A stretch of DNA of 64,000 nt, from positions 434,001 through 498,000 of the forward strand of contig NZ_JACJQO010000005.1 of assembly GCF_014696715.1 (NCBI RefSeq), read 5' to 3'. Source of the stretch: Pseudanabaena sp. FACHB-2040 (GTDB lineage Bacteria > Cyanobacteriota > Cyanobacteriia > Phormidesmidales > Phormidesmidaceae). This document shows positions 16,896 through 26,589 of the stretch, one piece after another. The notes beneath the pieces were generated by a model. It was not told where the DNA came from. It searched no databases and worked only from the letters and a program-made list of their open reading frames with translations. Each line of letters opens with the position of its first letter. Position 1 is the first letter of the stretch. A program made the position numbers and the translations under genes.

Positions 16896-19367
16896 TTAGG
16901 TTCTGGTTTCAACTTCGCGATAGCAGTATTGAACCTGCAGATGCTCGGCAATCTTTTCTAACAGTAGATTGCGGCGCAGGGGCTTGCTTAAGAAGTCATC
17001 AAAGCCTGCTGCAATTGCCTGCTGCCGATCTTCCTCAAAGGCATGGGCCGTTACCGCAATAATCACGGTCGAAGGGCAATTGGCCGGAGCTGGGACAGCG
17101 CTGCTTGTAGGGATAGCCAGACGGATTTCTTGGGTTAGGGTGCGCTCCTTCTGACGAATCACCTGAGTCGCTTCGGAGCCATCCATCACCGGCATTTGTA
17201 GGTCCATCAAGATCAGGTGGGGCGACCACTGCTGCCAGAGGGCGATCGCCTCCAGACCGTTCTCTGCTTCCTGCACCTCAAAACCCAGATCGCCCAAAAT
17301 TTTGACCAAAATTCTACGGTTGAGTCTGGCATCATCTACTACCAGCACCCGCTGAGCTTGCTGTTGGTTGAGCAGGGCAACGGCCTGTGGGGAAGCAGCC
17401 GTCGTCATCACTGCCTGAGCTTCTTGAACTGGCAAATCTAGCGTGAAGCAGGTACCGACGCCAACAGTACTGCTGACCGTAATTTCGCCCTGCATGATCT
17501 TAGCCAGACGGGCACTGATGGAGAGGCCCAACCCTGTTCCTTGCTGAGAGCGTCGTCCAGATGCCGTCTGCACAAAGGGCTCAAATAGGGTTGCTAGCTC
17601 TGCCGCCGCGATCCCAAAGCCAGTGTCTTCTACCTCAAAGTGCAGTTGCCAGAGCGGCAGATCCGAGGCAGCAAAGGCGGGTACTGCCGGTTTAGGCGCT
17701 AGCGGCAAAGCCCTAATACGGAAGGTGACCCGGCCAGTCTCAGTAAACTTGATGGCGTTGCTCAAAAGATTGGTCAAGATTTGGCGTAGCTTACCCTCGT
17801 CGGTTTTGATGTAGCGGGGTAGTGGAGGCTGGTTGGAAATTGAGAATGGTAGACGAGGGTCGAAGGTCGACTCATAGGTGCGATCGCACACCATTTCCAA
17901 CCCCTTGTTCTGTGCGGTTGGCTTTATCAAATCCATCAGCGACTTCAGTAAGCCATCAAAATCTACCACCTGTTCCTGGAGAGTGACTTTGCCCGCCTCA
18001 ATTTTGGAAATGTCTAGCACATCATTAATCAAATCAATCAAATGCTCCCCGTTCTGGTTGATGATTGCTAGGCTTTCCCGCTGACTGGAAGTAGTGTGGG
18101 GATCGCTTCCGAGCACCTGCATAAACCCCAAAATGGCATTTAGCGGCGTCCGCAGTTCATGGCTAATATTAGCTAAAAACCGGGTCTTAGCCTGGTTAGC
18201 CGTCTCTGCAACCTCCTTGGCTTGAGCTAGCGCCACCTCAGCCTGCTGACGAGCCGCTAAAGTCTCCAAAAAAGCATTGAACCAAAGGATCAGCTCAGCA
18301 ATTTCATCTTTGCCCTGTACTGGTAAGGGCCGATTCCAGCCAGAGCCGCCCTGCTGAAACTGCTCAAAGCGCCGGGTGAGCTGACGAATTGGCTGCACCA
18401 CTCGAACCGAGACCACCCAGGCAGCAGCGAGCAGCACACTAAAAGACAACCCTAAAGCCAGCAGCGTTGTTCGCCGAATCGCTGCTACTGGAGCCATCAG
18501 GGTCTTTACCGGCAGCATGTTGATCACGACCCAGCCACTCATCGGTGAACGGGCATAGGTCATCAGCATGTCTTGCCCATCGACAGCCTGTATGAAAGTT
18601 CCCTGATCCTGGTGCATCAGAGCCGCTAATGCCGAGTGGATAGGCTGGCCCAAAAGCTGCCTATCAGGATGGTAGATAATGCGGTTTTGGGCATCTATCA
18701 CCAGCAGGTAGGCCCCTTGTCTCAGCTGGATCTGCTGGAAGTGCTGATACAGGTAGTCCACGCTGTAATTGACCAAAATCATGGCCGTAGGCTCGGAGCG
18801 CTGAGCTTGGGGAGAAGCGGTGTAAATCACCTTCGCGGCGGTCACCACTTTAGCGGCACTGGAGCTAGCGTTAACGTTATCCTCGATGCCAACCCAGGCA
18901 ACCTGCCGATCCTGTGCTAACGCCTGGAGAAAGAGGCGGTGCTTGAGCTGATTGCGCACATTGGAAAGGTTGAGAGTATCGCCTACGTGATAGCGATTTC
19001 CCTTGGCCGTAAAAATGTCGATGGAAACCAGGCCCTCAAGGCTGGTATAGCCGCTAAGAATGTAGCCGATCCGGGCCTGAGTTGCGAGATTAGCGTAGGC
19101 ATCTTCCCAAGCAGAGCCTTCTCCCAAAGCATCGAGAATGGCATCTACCCCAGAGATATTGGTAATCAAGCTCTCAATTTGCTTGAGCTGCAGCTCAAGG
19201 TACTCCCGCTGCTGACCCACTAATTCTGCCGTGTACTCTATTGCCTCTGTCTGCACGGTCCTGCTGGAAACTCGGTAAGAGGAAATGCCAACCGCTAGGA
19301 GCGGCAGAATACTGGTCAGCAGGATAAATCCGATGAATTTTTGAGTGAGGTGAAATGAAGACCGCAT
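16896..19367 (-). CDS. Hybrid histidine kinase with extracytoplasmic Cache-like sensor
   Basis: 823 residues in order: membrane segment (11-33), a large periplasmic region (about 34-300) like a double Cache sensor ([21 protein letters not shown] is typical), second membrane segment (301-323), HAMP, HisKA with phospho-His403 in [11 protein letters not shown], HATPase with N box NLLSNAIKF (533-541), DTGFGI and GTGLGLSI, then a receiver with Asp722 in [11 protein letters not shown] and Lys795. There is no output domain, so phosphotransfer goes elsewhere. ATG 19367 is preferred to the TTG two codons upstream. The downstream binding-protein gene suggests that the sensor reads a periplasmic ligand-protein complex, as LuxPQ and TorTS do. 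Confidence 0.92.
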   Translation of the reverse strand: MRSSFHLTQKFIGFILLTSILPLLAVGISSYRVSSRTVQTEAIEYTAELVGQQREYLELQLKQIESLITNISGVDAILDALGEGSAWEDAYANLATQARIGYILSGYTSLEGLVSIDIFTAKGNRYHVGDTLNLSNVRNQLKHRLFLQALAQDRQVAWVGIEDNVNASSSAAKVVTAAKVIYTASPQAQRSEPTAMILVNYSVDYLYQHFQQIQLRQGAYLLVIDAQNRIIYHPDRQLLGQPIHSALAALMHQDQGTFIQAVDGQDMLMTYARSPMSGWVVINMLPVKTLMAPVAAIRRTTLLALGLSFSVLLAAAWVVSVRVVQPIRQLTRRFEQFQQGGSGWNRPLPVQGKDEIAELILWFNAFLETLAARQQAEVALAQAKEVAETANQAKTRFLANISHELRTPLNAILGFMQVLGSDPHTTSSQRESLAIINQNGEHLIDLINDVLDISKIEAGKVTLQEQVVDFDGLLKSLMDLIKPTAQNKGLEMVCDRTYESTFDPRLPFSISNQPPLPRYIKTDEGKLRQILTNLLSNAIKFTETGRVTFRIRALPLAPKPAVPAFAASDLPLWQLHFEVEDTGFGIAAAELATLFEPFVQTASGRRSQQGTGLGLSISARLAKIMQGEITVSSTVGVGTCFTLDLPVQEAQAVMTTAASPQAVALLNQQQAQRVLVVDDARLNRRILVKILGDLGFEVQEAENGLEAIALWQQWSPHLILMDLQMPVMDGSEATQVIRQKERTLTQEIRLAIPTSSAVPAPANCPSTVIIAVTAHAFEEDRQQAIAAGFDDFLSKPLRRNLLLEKIAEHLQVQYCYREVETRT

Positions 19368-19603
19368 TGGCAACAGCTAGGGTCAACAGTGTGAAATCTA
19401 GCCTTGGGTCAGAGAGAGCAGCCCTAGACACCAAAAGAACTAGCAGGGGCCTTACAGAGCATAGCCATACCGTCAGAATGCCCACTGTCTGTAGAAAACA
19501 GTTACAAAAAGGCGCAGCAGATTTAAAGCCAGGTCGGCTCCCTTTGCTCCCCCCTTGTCGCTGTAATCTGGTTTAAGCAGCTGTAACGATTTCTAAACTC
19601 GAC

Positions 19604-20839
19604 ATGGTTACGATCAACGATAACTACCGCAAACTCAAAGCAGGCTACCTGTTTCCCGAAATTGGTCGCCGAGTCAACGCCTTTGCCGAGGCCCATCCTG
19701 AAGCCAACATTATCCGTCTAGGCATTGGTGATGTCACCGAGCCCCTACCTGAAGCCTGCCGGGCTGCCATGATCCAGGCGGTGGAAGAAATGGGTAGCCG
19801 CGACACCTTCAAAGGCTATGGGCCGGAGCAGGGCTATCTGTGGCTGCGCGAAAAGATTGCCGCCCACGATTTCCAGGCACGTGGTTGCGACATCGATGCC
19901 TCTGAGATTTTTATCTCCGACGGCTCCAAGTGCGACTGCGGCAACATCCTCGACATTTTTGGCAGCAACAACACCATTGCCGTTACCGATCCGGTCTATC
20001 CAGTCTACGTCGATACCAATGTCATGGCAGGCCACACCGGCCCGGTCAAGGACAATGGCGAATATGAGGGGTTGATCTACCTACCGATAAGCGCTGAGAA
20101 TGCCTTCACGGCCCCAATTCCGACCCAAAAAGTAGATCTGATCTACCTCTGCTTTCCCAACAACCCCACGGGAGCCGTCGCCAGCCGTGACCACCTCAAA
20201 GCCTGGGTAGACTACGCCCTGGCCCACGGCTCGATCATCCTGTTTGATGCGGCTTACGAAGCCTTTATCACCGACCCCAATATTCCCCACTCGATCTACG
20301 AGATCGAAGGGGCGCGCAACTGCGCCATTGAGTTTCGCTCTTTCTCGAAAAATGCGGGCTTTACCGGCACTCGCTGCGCGCTGACTGTGGTGCCCAAGTC
20401 GCTTAAGGGTAAGGCTGCAGACGGCTCTGAGGTAGAGCTACACCCGCTGTGGAACCGTCGTCAGTCCACCAAGTTTAACGGCGTTTCCTACATCGTGCAG
20501 AAAGGAGCCGAGGCGGTTTACTCCGAGGAAGGCAAGGCCCAGACTCGCGCCCTGATTGACTTCTATATGGAAAACGCCCGCATTATCCGCGAGCAGCTAA
20601 CGGCAGCAGGCATCCAGGTCTATGGCGGCGTCAATGCTCCCTATGTCTGGGTGAAGACACCCAATGGCCTCTCTAGCTGGGACTTTTTTGACAAGCTGCT
20701 GCAGGTTTGTAATGTGGTCGGTACACCGGGTTCTGGCTTTGGTGCAGCAGGTGAAGGTTATTTCCGGATCTCTGCCTTTAACAGTCGGGCCAATGTAGAA
20801 GCAGCGATGCAGCGCATTACCGAGAAATTTACGGCGTAG
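19604..20839 (+). CDS. dapL: LL-diaminopimelate aminotransferase
   Basis: PLP enzyme of the lysine/diaminopimelate pathway found in plants and cyanobacteria. It converts tetrahydrodipicolinate directly to LL-diaminopimelate, feeding lysine and peptidoglycan. 411 residues is the family length. Diagnostic stretches are [17 protein letters not shown] at the N-terminus, FPNNPTG before the cofactor site, and [14 protein letters not shown] with the PLP Lys249. Single gene; a hairpin follows at 20845. Confidence 0.97.
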   Translation: MVTINDNYRKLKAGYLFPEIGRRVNAFAEAHPEANIIRLGIGDVTEPLPEACRAAMIQAVEEMGSRDTFKGYGPEQGYLWLREKIAAHDFQARGCDIDASEIFISDGSKCDCGNILDIFGSNNTIAVTDPVYPVYVDTNVMAGHTGPVKDNGEYEGLIYLPISAENAFTAPIPTQKVDLIYLCFPNNPTGAVASRDHLKAWVDYALAHGSIILFDAAYEAFITDPNIPHSIYEIEGARNCAIEFRSFSKNAGFTGTRCALTVVPKSLKGKAADGSEVELHPLWNRRQSTKFNGVSYIVQKGAEAVYSEEGKAQTRALIDFYMENARIIREQLTAAGIQVYGGVNAPYVWVKTPNGLSSWDFFDKLLQVCNVVGTPGSGFGAAGEGYFRISAFNSRANVEAAMQRITEKFTA

Positions 20840-20844
20840 GAAAT

Positions 20845-20889
20845 GGGGAGCGATAGTCCTTGTGAGCCGATCTTCGACTATTGCGCCCC
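20845..20889 (+). terminator. Hairpin after dapL, possible terminator
   Basis: Arms at 20845-20858 and 20876-20889 (GGGGAGCGATAGTC with GACTATTGCGCCCC) pair over 14 positions with one mismatch and one G-T pair; the loop is 17 bases. It starts six bases after the dapL stop. There is no T-run, so it may instead be an mRNA-stabilising hairpin. Confidence 0.45.
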
Positions 20890-21003
20890 CTGATCGAGAT
20901 GTTCCTTTTCTATGTCTCAATTTCCGACGGGTAGAGGCGTGATTAGTCGCGTCTCTATGAATGCGGTGTTAAATTCAAGATTATCCATCTACCGAAGGAA
21001 ATT

Positions 21004-21660
21004 GTGTCAGCCATACGTATAATCCGGGCATCACTGGTGGCGTTGGGGCTGCTGGCCAGCGCAGTTCTCCTGTGGGACGCGCTGCCTTTTTATGCAACTG
21101 CCAGCCCTGCTGTGCAGTCATCCCCCGCTAGCCAAAGCCTCGCTACTGCCACCTTTGCGGGCGGCTGCTTCTGGTGCATGGAGCCTCCCTTTGACCACCT
21201 CGAAGGCGTCGTGGCAACCACGTCGGGCTATACCGGGGGCACTCAAGAAAATCCGACCTACTATGAAGTTTCGGCAGGCACAACGGGCCATGTAGAGGCC
21301 GTGCAGGTTACCTACGACCCCGCTCAGGTAAGCTACGCCCAGCTGCTAGAGGTCTTTTGGCAGAACGTCGATCCGCTCGATGATACGGGGCAGTTTTGCG
21401 ATAAGGGCAGCCAGTATCACTCAGCCATTTTTGCCGCTACGGCAGCAGAACAACAGCTAGCGGAGCAGTCTAAACAATCGCTGCAGGCAACCAAGCAGTT
21501 TAAGCGCCCTGTTGTGACTGAAGTCCGGCCAACTCAGATCTTCTACCCAGCAGAAGAGTATCACCAGGACTACTACCTCAAGCACCCGGTACGCTACAAG
21601 TTCTACCGCAACGCCTGTGGGCGGGATCAGCGGCTAGCTGAGCTGTGGGGCCAGGACTAA
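21004..21660 (+). CDS. msrA: Peptide-methionine (S)-S-oxide reductase MsrA, with N-terminal membrane leader
   Basis: Reduces the S-form of methionine sulfoxide in proteins. The catalytic motif GGCFWCMEPPF places Cys55, and the rest of the family core (GYTGGTQENPTYYEV, GHVEAVQVTYDP, WQNVDPLDDTGQFCDKGSQYHSAIF) is intact. Unlike cytosolic MsrA, about 45 residues precede the core with a hydrophobic stretch (SLVALGLLASAVLLWDA), so the enzyme may be exported or anchored and protect envelope proteins. Start is a GTG at 21004. The Cys in the RNACG tail may act as resolving Cys (inference). Confidence 0.94.
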   Translation: MSAIRIIRASLVALGLLASAVLLWDALPFYATASPAVQSSPASQSLATATFAGGCFWCMEPPFDHLEGVVATTSGYTGGTQENPTYYEVSAGTTGHVEAVQVTYDPAQVSYAQLLEVFWQNVDPLDDTGQFCDKGSQYHSAIFAATAAEQQLAEQSKQSLQATKQFKRPVVTEVRPTQIFYPAEEYHQDYYLKHPVRYKFYRNACGRDQRLAELWGQD

Positions 21661-21743
21661 TATTGCGGATCGTCTCAAAATCTCAATAACCCCTTTTAGC
21701 AGATTTAACACCATAAATCCAAGGGTTAGACTGCTTGCTAGCC

Positions 21744-21807
21744 ACTGGTCGCCTGCCACAAGTCTCTCCGCAAAAAAGCAGATCCAGGCTTTTGCAAGCT
21801 GACCAGT
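21744..21807. ncRNA. Structured intergenic element, type unknown
   Basis: In the 267-base gap between msrA and the receiver-like gene, ACTGGTC (21744-21750) pairs with GACCAGT (21801-21807), and inside it GCAAAAAAGC (21770-21779) can pair with GCTTTTGC (21788-21795) with two bulged A bases. It could be a small RNA, a 5' leader of the gene at 21928 or a terminator of msrA. No known RNA family is recognised. Confidence 0.3.
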
Positions 21808-21927
21808 AGGGGTGTGTCTTGTTTGTCAGTTCGTTCGTTTAGGCCTAGCTGTGGAGTGAGTTCGACGAGTTTACCTTGCCGGATTCGCTTTGACCTATAA
21901 CCGCTCACACGTCACGGTTATTTATTC

Positions 21928-22479
21928 ATGACTGAGTTCCAAAATTTCGTCATTGTTGTTTTTCCACTGGGATTGCAGGGAAAAATTTGGACTACCATCC
22001 TCCGCTCTCAGAACATTTCGGTGATTTGGGAGTCGCCCGACGTTCATATTGTAGAAACCCTAAAACAGCTCCATCGGCAGAGTCGTCCCTTGCCTAATCT
22101 GCTGATCCTTGACACTCGACTGCGGGGGCTTAACCCCTATGCGCTCTGCCGTTGGTGCCGCCACCATTGCCCAGAAATGAAAATAGTGCTGGTCAACGGG
22201 GCACAGCCTCAAATTTTGCCTTCAGAGCAGCAGTGGGCTAGGTGCCAGGGCGCTGCCGATTTACTGCCCTGCTTCCATCGTGACTCTCTCATTAGCAGTG
22301 CTGTTACGGGCCTGCGGGAAATCCTGGATCTGCTGGGGGGGGTGCCTCTCAATCAGCGGGCACTCATTTCTACTCTGCTGAAGCTGGGCTTTGGCCCCCG
22401 GCTTCGCTCTAAACCCAATTCCTGCTCGGTTAAGTCTAAGATGGCGCTGATGTCGGCTCAGAGCACGTTGGCTTGGTAA
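21928..22479 (+). CDS. Degenerate response-regulator receiver-like protein
   Basis: 183 residues. The first ~120 are like a CheY-type receiver: VIVVFPLGLQGKIWTTIL at the start, a candidate acceptor Asp in NLLILDTRLRG and a following strand KIVLVNG. The acidic pair at the N-terminus and the conserved Lys near the end are not evident (AADLLPCFHRD instead), so normal phosphorylation is doubtful. The last 45 residues (PLNQRALISTLLKLGFGPR) look helical and may be a small effector or dimerisation part. Overlaps the queF 3' end by 22 bases tail to tail. Confident as a gene, uncertain in function. Confidence 0.65.
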   Translation: MTEFQNFVIVVFPLGLQGKIWTTILRSQNISVIWESPDVHIVETLKQLHRQSRPLPNLLILDTRLRGLNPYALCRWCRHHCPEMKIVLVNGAQPQILPSEQQWARCQGAADLLPCFHRDSLISSAVTGLREILDLLGGVPLNQRALISTLLKLGFGPRLRSKPNSCSVKSKMALMSAQSTLAW

Positions 22480-22883
22480 GGGCTAAAGAGCTGACAATCT
22501 CCCCTGCAGACGGTGATTACCGTTTTGACGCCGCCGCGTCGGGTAAAGTCGCCAATGACTCGCAGACCCGCGGGAGACAGCTCCTGCCAGATGCGATCGC
22601 ATATCGCATTGGTCACTCCCTCATGGCTAATGCGCTCATTGCGAAAGGAGTTGATGTAGAGCTTAAACGCCTTTAGCTCTACGACCCAATCTGCGGGCTG
22701 ATAGTCCACTACGATCGTGCCGAAGTCAGGGTAGCCTGAGCGGGGGCAGAGGGCCGTATACTCAGGGTGCTCTAAGTGAATGGTATAGGCATTTTCTGAG
22801 GGGTTGGGCCATTTCTCCAGGGGCTCTTGGGCCGCCTGCTGAATGGCGCGATCGCCGTAGGGGAGGGTAGCGGTGTGCGACAT
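22458..22883 (-). CDS. queF: Preq0 reductase (7-cyano-7-deazaguanine reductase)
   Basis: NADPH-dependent unimodular QueF that reduces the nitrile of preQ0 to preQ1 in queuosine synthesis. Nucleophilic Cys46 is in TALCPRSGYPDF, with Asp53 as proton donor, and the NADPH-side motif VELKAFKLYINSFRNERISHEG follows. 141 residues from the ATG at 22883 (MSHTATLPYGDRAI) resembles homologues; an ATG six codons upstream at 22901 is also in frame. No other queuosine gene is in the window. Its end overlaps the convergent receiver-like gene. Confidence 0.95.
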   Translation of the reverse strand: MSHTATLPYGDRAIQQAAQEPLEKWPNPSENAYTIHLEHPEYTALCPRSGYPDFGTIVVDYQPADWVVELKAFKLYINSFRNERISHEGVTNAICDRIWQELSPAGLRVIGDFTRRGGVKTVITVCRGDCQLFSPYQANVL

Positions 22884-23010
22884 GAAATCAGAATAAAACA
22901 TTCAGAGATCTAGCCTAGTGCATGGAGGGGTAGGGTTGTAGGAGGGAAGAGAAACAATCAGTTACCCTCAAAATGTCTGTCATTGATTCTGTCTTTGATT
23001 GGGTTGGCTC

Positions 23011-25977
23011 ATGTCCCTGCTACAGGTTTGGGGTGCGTTAGTAATTTTTGGGCTGTGTCCGCTGCTGGGAGGGCTGCCGCTGACGGGCTGGATTACCCGG
23101 CTAGTGTCAGGGCACAATCTAGCGAATGTGGGCACAGGCAATGTGGGCGTTTCTGCCGCCTTTTATCATGGCGGCAAGCTGGCTGGGGTGCTGGCGGTAC
23201 TGGCAGAGGCGTTTAAGGGCATTGCAGCGGTTTTGTTGGCGCGCTATTTTTTCCCCACTGATCCGGTTTGGGAAGTGGCTGCCCTGATTGCCCTGGTCTT
23301 AGGCCGCTACTGGATTGCTAAAGGGGCTGGCACCACCAACGTCACTTGGGGCTTTTTGGTTCACGATTGGCGGGTCATGCTGCTGACGCTTGGTATCAGC
23401 GCCATTGGCTTTACGATTTTTCGAGAGCGGCGACAGGGCCGTTTACTGGTGCTGATCCTGCTGCCGCTGTTGACCGCCGTGATCCACAGTTCTGGAGAAC
23501 GAGTGCTGGCGGTCGCCTGCCTGAGCGGCCTGATTGCCTGGATCTATCAGAAGCTGCCCGATGATTTAGATCTCTCTGCCGATAAGGGACGACTGGAGTC
23601 ACAGACCATGTTTCGCTTTTTTCGCGGCGATCGCGCCTTGCTTTCTCTTGATCAGCCTCTCAATGCCGCTAAGGTGGGCGGCAAAGCCGCTACGCTAGCC
23701 CGACTCAGGGCCTGGGGCTATCCGGTGCCTCTGGGCTATGTTCTACCCGCTGGAGACGATCCTAAGCCGCTGATCGAAATTACTAAACCCTCAGCGGCTC
23801 AACCTGTGGTGGTGCGATCCTCAGCCATGGACGAAGACACAGAACTGGCCTCAGCAGCGGGCCTCTACACCTCAATTACCAACGTCACTAGTCAACCCGC
23901 GCTGGAAGTAGCCATTCAGCGCTGCTTTGCCTCTTACAACAATCCAGGCGCAGTGCAGTATCGGCGCGATATGGCCGGCCATCGCACAAGCGATCGCAAC
24001 TCCCCCAATCAAGGGCTGGCCGTTTTAGTTCAAGCACAGGTGCAGGGCGTATTCTCTGGAGTTGCTTTTAGCCGCGACCCGATTGCCCGCTGCGGCGATG
24101 CCGTGGTGATTGAAGCATTGCCAGGAGCCGCCAGCCAGGTGGTTTCGGGCCAGCAAACGCCAGAGTCTTACCAGGTGTGGGTAGGGCCAGACGACTTAGG
24201 GCTTCTAGAGGGCGAAGATGCTTGGAAAATTCCCGATGCGCTGACCCTGACGGTGGAGGGCCAGGGTCAGGTGCCCGCCCGCCTGATTCAACAGGTAGCC
24301 TACTTGGCCCGCCACTTGGAGGAACGCTACCACGGCATTCCTCAGGACATTGAGTGGAGCTATGACGGTGAAAACCTATGGCTGCTGCAAAGTCGCCCGA
24401 TTACTACCCTGCAGCCGATCTGGACTCGCAAAATCGCTGCCGAGGTGATTCCGGGCAGCATCCGCCCGCTCACCTGGTCGATTAATCGGCCGCTGACCTG
24501 CGGCGTATGGGGCGATATTTTTACGATTGTGCTGGGGCCACGGGCTCAGGGGCTGGACTTTGAAGAAACGGCCACGCTACACCACAGCTATGCCTACTTC
24601 AATGCCACTCTGCTGGGCGACATCTTCCGGCGTATGGGCCTGCCTGCCGAAAGCCTGGAGTTTTTGACGCGGGGAGCCAAGTTTAGCAAGCCACCCCTAG
24701 CCTCAACAATGCGCAACCTGCCGGGTCTGCTGCGGCTGCTGGGGCGAGAACTGTCGCTCGAAAAAGACTTTGAGCAAGAATTTCAGACGTTGCTACAGCC
24801 AGAGCTAGAACAGCTGGCAGCGGTTGACCCCAAAACTTTGGCGCCCTCTGAACTGCTGCAGCGCATTGAAACAGTGCTCGCCCTGCTGCGACGGGCCACC
24901 TACTACAACATTTTCACCCCACTGAGCTTTGCCATTCGAGACGGGATGTTTAAGGTGCCTGCTCCAGCCCTAGATGCGGGGCAGAACCCAGAAGTAGCAG
25001 CGCTGAAGGAATTGGCTGCGATCGCAGCCGAAACCCGCCAGCTCCTGCCCGCTAGCACTCGCTCCAGCATTACCGATGCCCCCTCGCTAATGACCGCGCT
25101 CTCAGAAACAACCGAGGGCCAGATTGTCCTGAGCCAGCTAGATCAGTTCATCGCCACTTACGGCTATCTGAGCCAAGTGGGCACCGATATCGCTGTCCCC
25201 ACCTGGCGAGAAAACCCCAGCCCAGTGCGAGAACTGCTGGCCCAATATGTCATGACTCCCCCGACAACCCCAGCCCCCGAGCCAACGACCGATGCCAGCG
25301 GCTGGAAGCGAGATGCTGTGCAGCAGCGGCTGGATCTAAAAGGCCAGGTCAATGCCCTCTACAGCCGCCTGCTGGACGAACTGCGCCGCTGTTTCTTGGC
25401 ACTAGAGAGTCGCTGGCTGGAGGCCGGTCTGCTGTTCCAGACAGGCGATATTTTCTTTCTCACATTTGAAGAAATCAAAACCCTGATCACTACCCCTGAC
25501 GCTCTGCAGGACAGCCTGCCTCAGCGCCTCAGCACTCGGCAACAGCAGTTTGAGGCCGACCGCCAGCTCAATCCAGTGCCTATGCTGGTGTTTGGCAACG
25601 ATCCGCCTCGGGTTGACCGCGCCACCCTGACCGTGAGCCCTCTAGGCGTGGCCCAAACCTTAAGCGGCATCGGGGCCAGCCCCGGCATTGTGGAGGGCAA
25701 AATTCGGGTGATGCGAGAGCTGACCTCTCTAGAGGGAGCAGACGGCTCGATCATTTTGGTGGTGCCCTACACCGATGCTGGTTGGGCACCGCTACTCGCC
25801 CGCGCCAATGGCCTAATTGCTGAAGTTGGCGGTCGTCTATCCCACGGCGCGATTGTTGCTCGCGAATATGGCATTCCAGCGGTGATGGATGTCACTGCCG
25901 CGACTCAGCGCTTTCACGACGGGCAAAGGGTCCGGATTGACGGGGCAGCAGGCACGGTGGAGGTTTTGGCCGAGTAA
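23011..25977 (+). CDS. Fusion of PlsY-like membrane domain with PEP-synthase/RPH-like phosphotransferase
   Basis: A single uninterrupted frame joins two families. Residues 1-190 are a hydrophobic glycerol-3-phosphate acyltransferase (PlsY)-like domain: SGHNLANVGTGNVGVSAAF is the first PlsY block and EAFKG a weak second one. The third block, normally GHxxPxFxxFKGGKG, reads GRYWIAKGAGTTN, so acyltransferase activity is doubtful. From about 205 comes an ATP-grasp PEP synthase N domain (VGGKAATLARL, VVVRSSAMDEDTE, IEWSYDGENLWLLQSRPIT), then a ~400-residue central part beginning PGSIRPLTWS as in rifampicin phosphotransferases, and a C-terminal swivelling domain with phospho-His945 in GGRLSHGAIVAREYGIPAV. 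ATG 23011 is preferred to TTG 22999. The acceptor substrate is unknown. Confidence 0.9.
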   Translation: MSLLQVWGALVIFGLCPLLGGLPLTGWITRLVSGHNLANVGTGNVGVSAAFYHGGKLAGVLAVLAEAFKGIAAVLLARYFFPTDPVWEVAALIALVLGRYWIAKGAGTTNVTWGFLVHDWRVMLLTLGISAIGFTIFRERRQGRLLVLILLPLLTAVIHSSGERVLAVACLSGLIAWIYQKLPDDLDLSADKGRLESQTMFRFFRGDRALLSLDQPLNAAKVGGKAATLARLRAWGYPVPLGYVLPAGDDPKPLIEITKPSAAQPVVVRSSAMDEDTELASAAGLYTSITNVTSQPALEVAIQRCFASYNNPGAVQYRRDMAGHRTSDRNSPNQGLAVLVQAQVQGVFSGVAFSRDPIARCGDAVVIEALPGAASQVVSGQQTPESYQVWVGPDDLGLLEGEDAWKIPDALTLTVEGQGQVPARLIQQVAYLARHLEERYHGIPQDIEWSYDGENLWLLQSRPITTLQPIWTRKIAAEVIPGSIRPLTWSINRPLTCGVWGDIFTIVLGPRAQGLDFEETATLHHSYAYFNATLLGDIFRRMGLPAESLEFLTRGAKFSKPPLASTMRNLPGLLRLLGRELSLEKDFEQEFQTLLQPELEQLAAVDPKTLAPSELLQRIETVLALLRRATYYNIFTPLSFAIRDGMFKVPAPALDAGQNPEVAALKELAAIAAETRQLLPASTRSSITDAPSLMTALSETTEGQIVLSQLDQFIATYGYLSQVGTDIAVPTWRENPSPVRELLAQYVMTPPTTPAPEPTTDASGWKRDAVQQRLDLKGQVNALYSRLLDELRRCFLALESRWLEAGLLFQTGDIFFLTFEEIKTLITTPDALQDSLPQRLSTRQQQFEADRQLNPVPMLVFGNDPPRVDRATLTVSPLGVAQTLSGIGASPGIVEGKIRVMRELTSLEGADGSIILVVPYTDAGWAPLLARANGLIAEVGGRLSHGAIVAREYGIPAVMDVTAATQRFHDGQRVRIDGAAGTVEVLAE

Positions 25978-25980
25978 ACC

Positions 25981-26025
25981 TAGTAGCTAGTCGCAGCCGT
26001 GACGCGCCAGAGCAACTAGCTATTA
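25981..26025 (+). terminator. Hairpin after the PlsY/PEP-synthase fusion gene
   Basis: Eleven-base arms TAGTAGCTAGT (25981-25991) and ACTAGCTATTA (26015-26025) pair completely, allowing one G-T pair, around a 23-base loop. It starts three bases after the stop. The following bases are only mildly T-rich, so termination is likely but not certain. Confidence 0.45.
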
Positions 26026-26125
26026 ATTAAGTAGGGCTAAGCATACCGAAACCCAACAGTAGAGGGGGTTGTTGGTCGCGCTGCGCTTGACCTGACCTGC
26101 GGGACTGTAGGGATGTTTGGGACGG

Positions 26126-26512
26126 CTATGTTTTTACTCGGTTGTCGGAGTAAAGAAACAGGGTGAAGAGAATGGCAAAGGTTAGATCAAGCACGCCTGA
26201 AATCAGGAAAAACGGGTGAAGATTGCCCAGCAGAACGTGATAGGCCAATACTGCAAAGACGCTATATTGGGCCAGCACGCCCAGCTTGATAATGCCGTAG
26301 TTGTGGTCAATATCTTCAGCCACCCACCAATAGCCAATGCCAATGATTAGAACCAGGCCATAGAATAACTGCGAGTATTCGGGATTGGCCAAAGGCTCGG
26401 TGGCGAGCAGATCGCGTATCCAGCGATCGCAAAATAGCAGCAGGATACCTTCGACCCAATTGATTACGGCTTTGGTCTGGAATATGAGTTTCCAAGGAAG
26501 GGAATTGTTCAT
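26126..26512 (-). CDS. Small integral membrane protein, unknown
   Basis: 128 residues from ATG 26512 (MNNSLPWKLIFQ), with about four hydrophobic segments: INWVEGILLLFC, FYGLVLIIGIGYWWVA, YSVFAVLAYHVLL and ISGVLDLTFAILFTLFLY. The acidic EDIDHNYG loop lies between the second and third segments. Family not recognised. The frame runs further upstream to 26554, but the extra residues look like leader noise. It lies 77 bases downstream of the hemerythrin-domain gene on the same strand and could be co-transcribed with it. Confidence 0.7.
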   Translation of the reverse strand: MNNSLPWKLIFQTKAVINWVEGILLLFCDRWIRDLLATEPLANPEYSQLFYGLVLIIGIGYWWVAEDIDHNYGIIKLGVLAQYSVFAVLAYHVLLGNLHPFFLISGVLDLTFAILFTLFLYSDNRVKT

Positions 26513-26589
26513 AAGCTCAAATACTGGATACAACTGCAGCTGCAGACGTGGCACTAGGCCCCTGTGCGCCTAGCCTAAATAAGGTGTTG

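Noticed and set aside
21744-21807. Cobalamin riboswitch suspected because of GCCACTG
   Set aside because: The other conserved boxes of that riboswitch are absent and no B12-linked gene follows.
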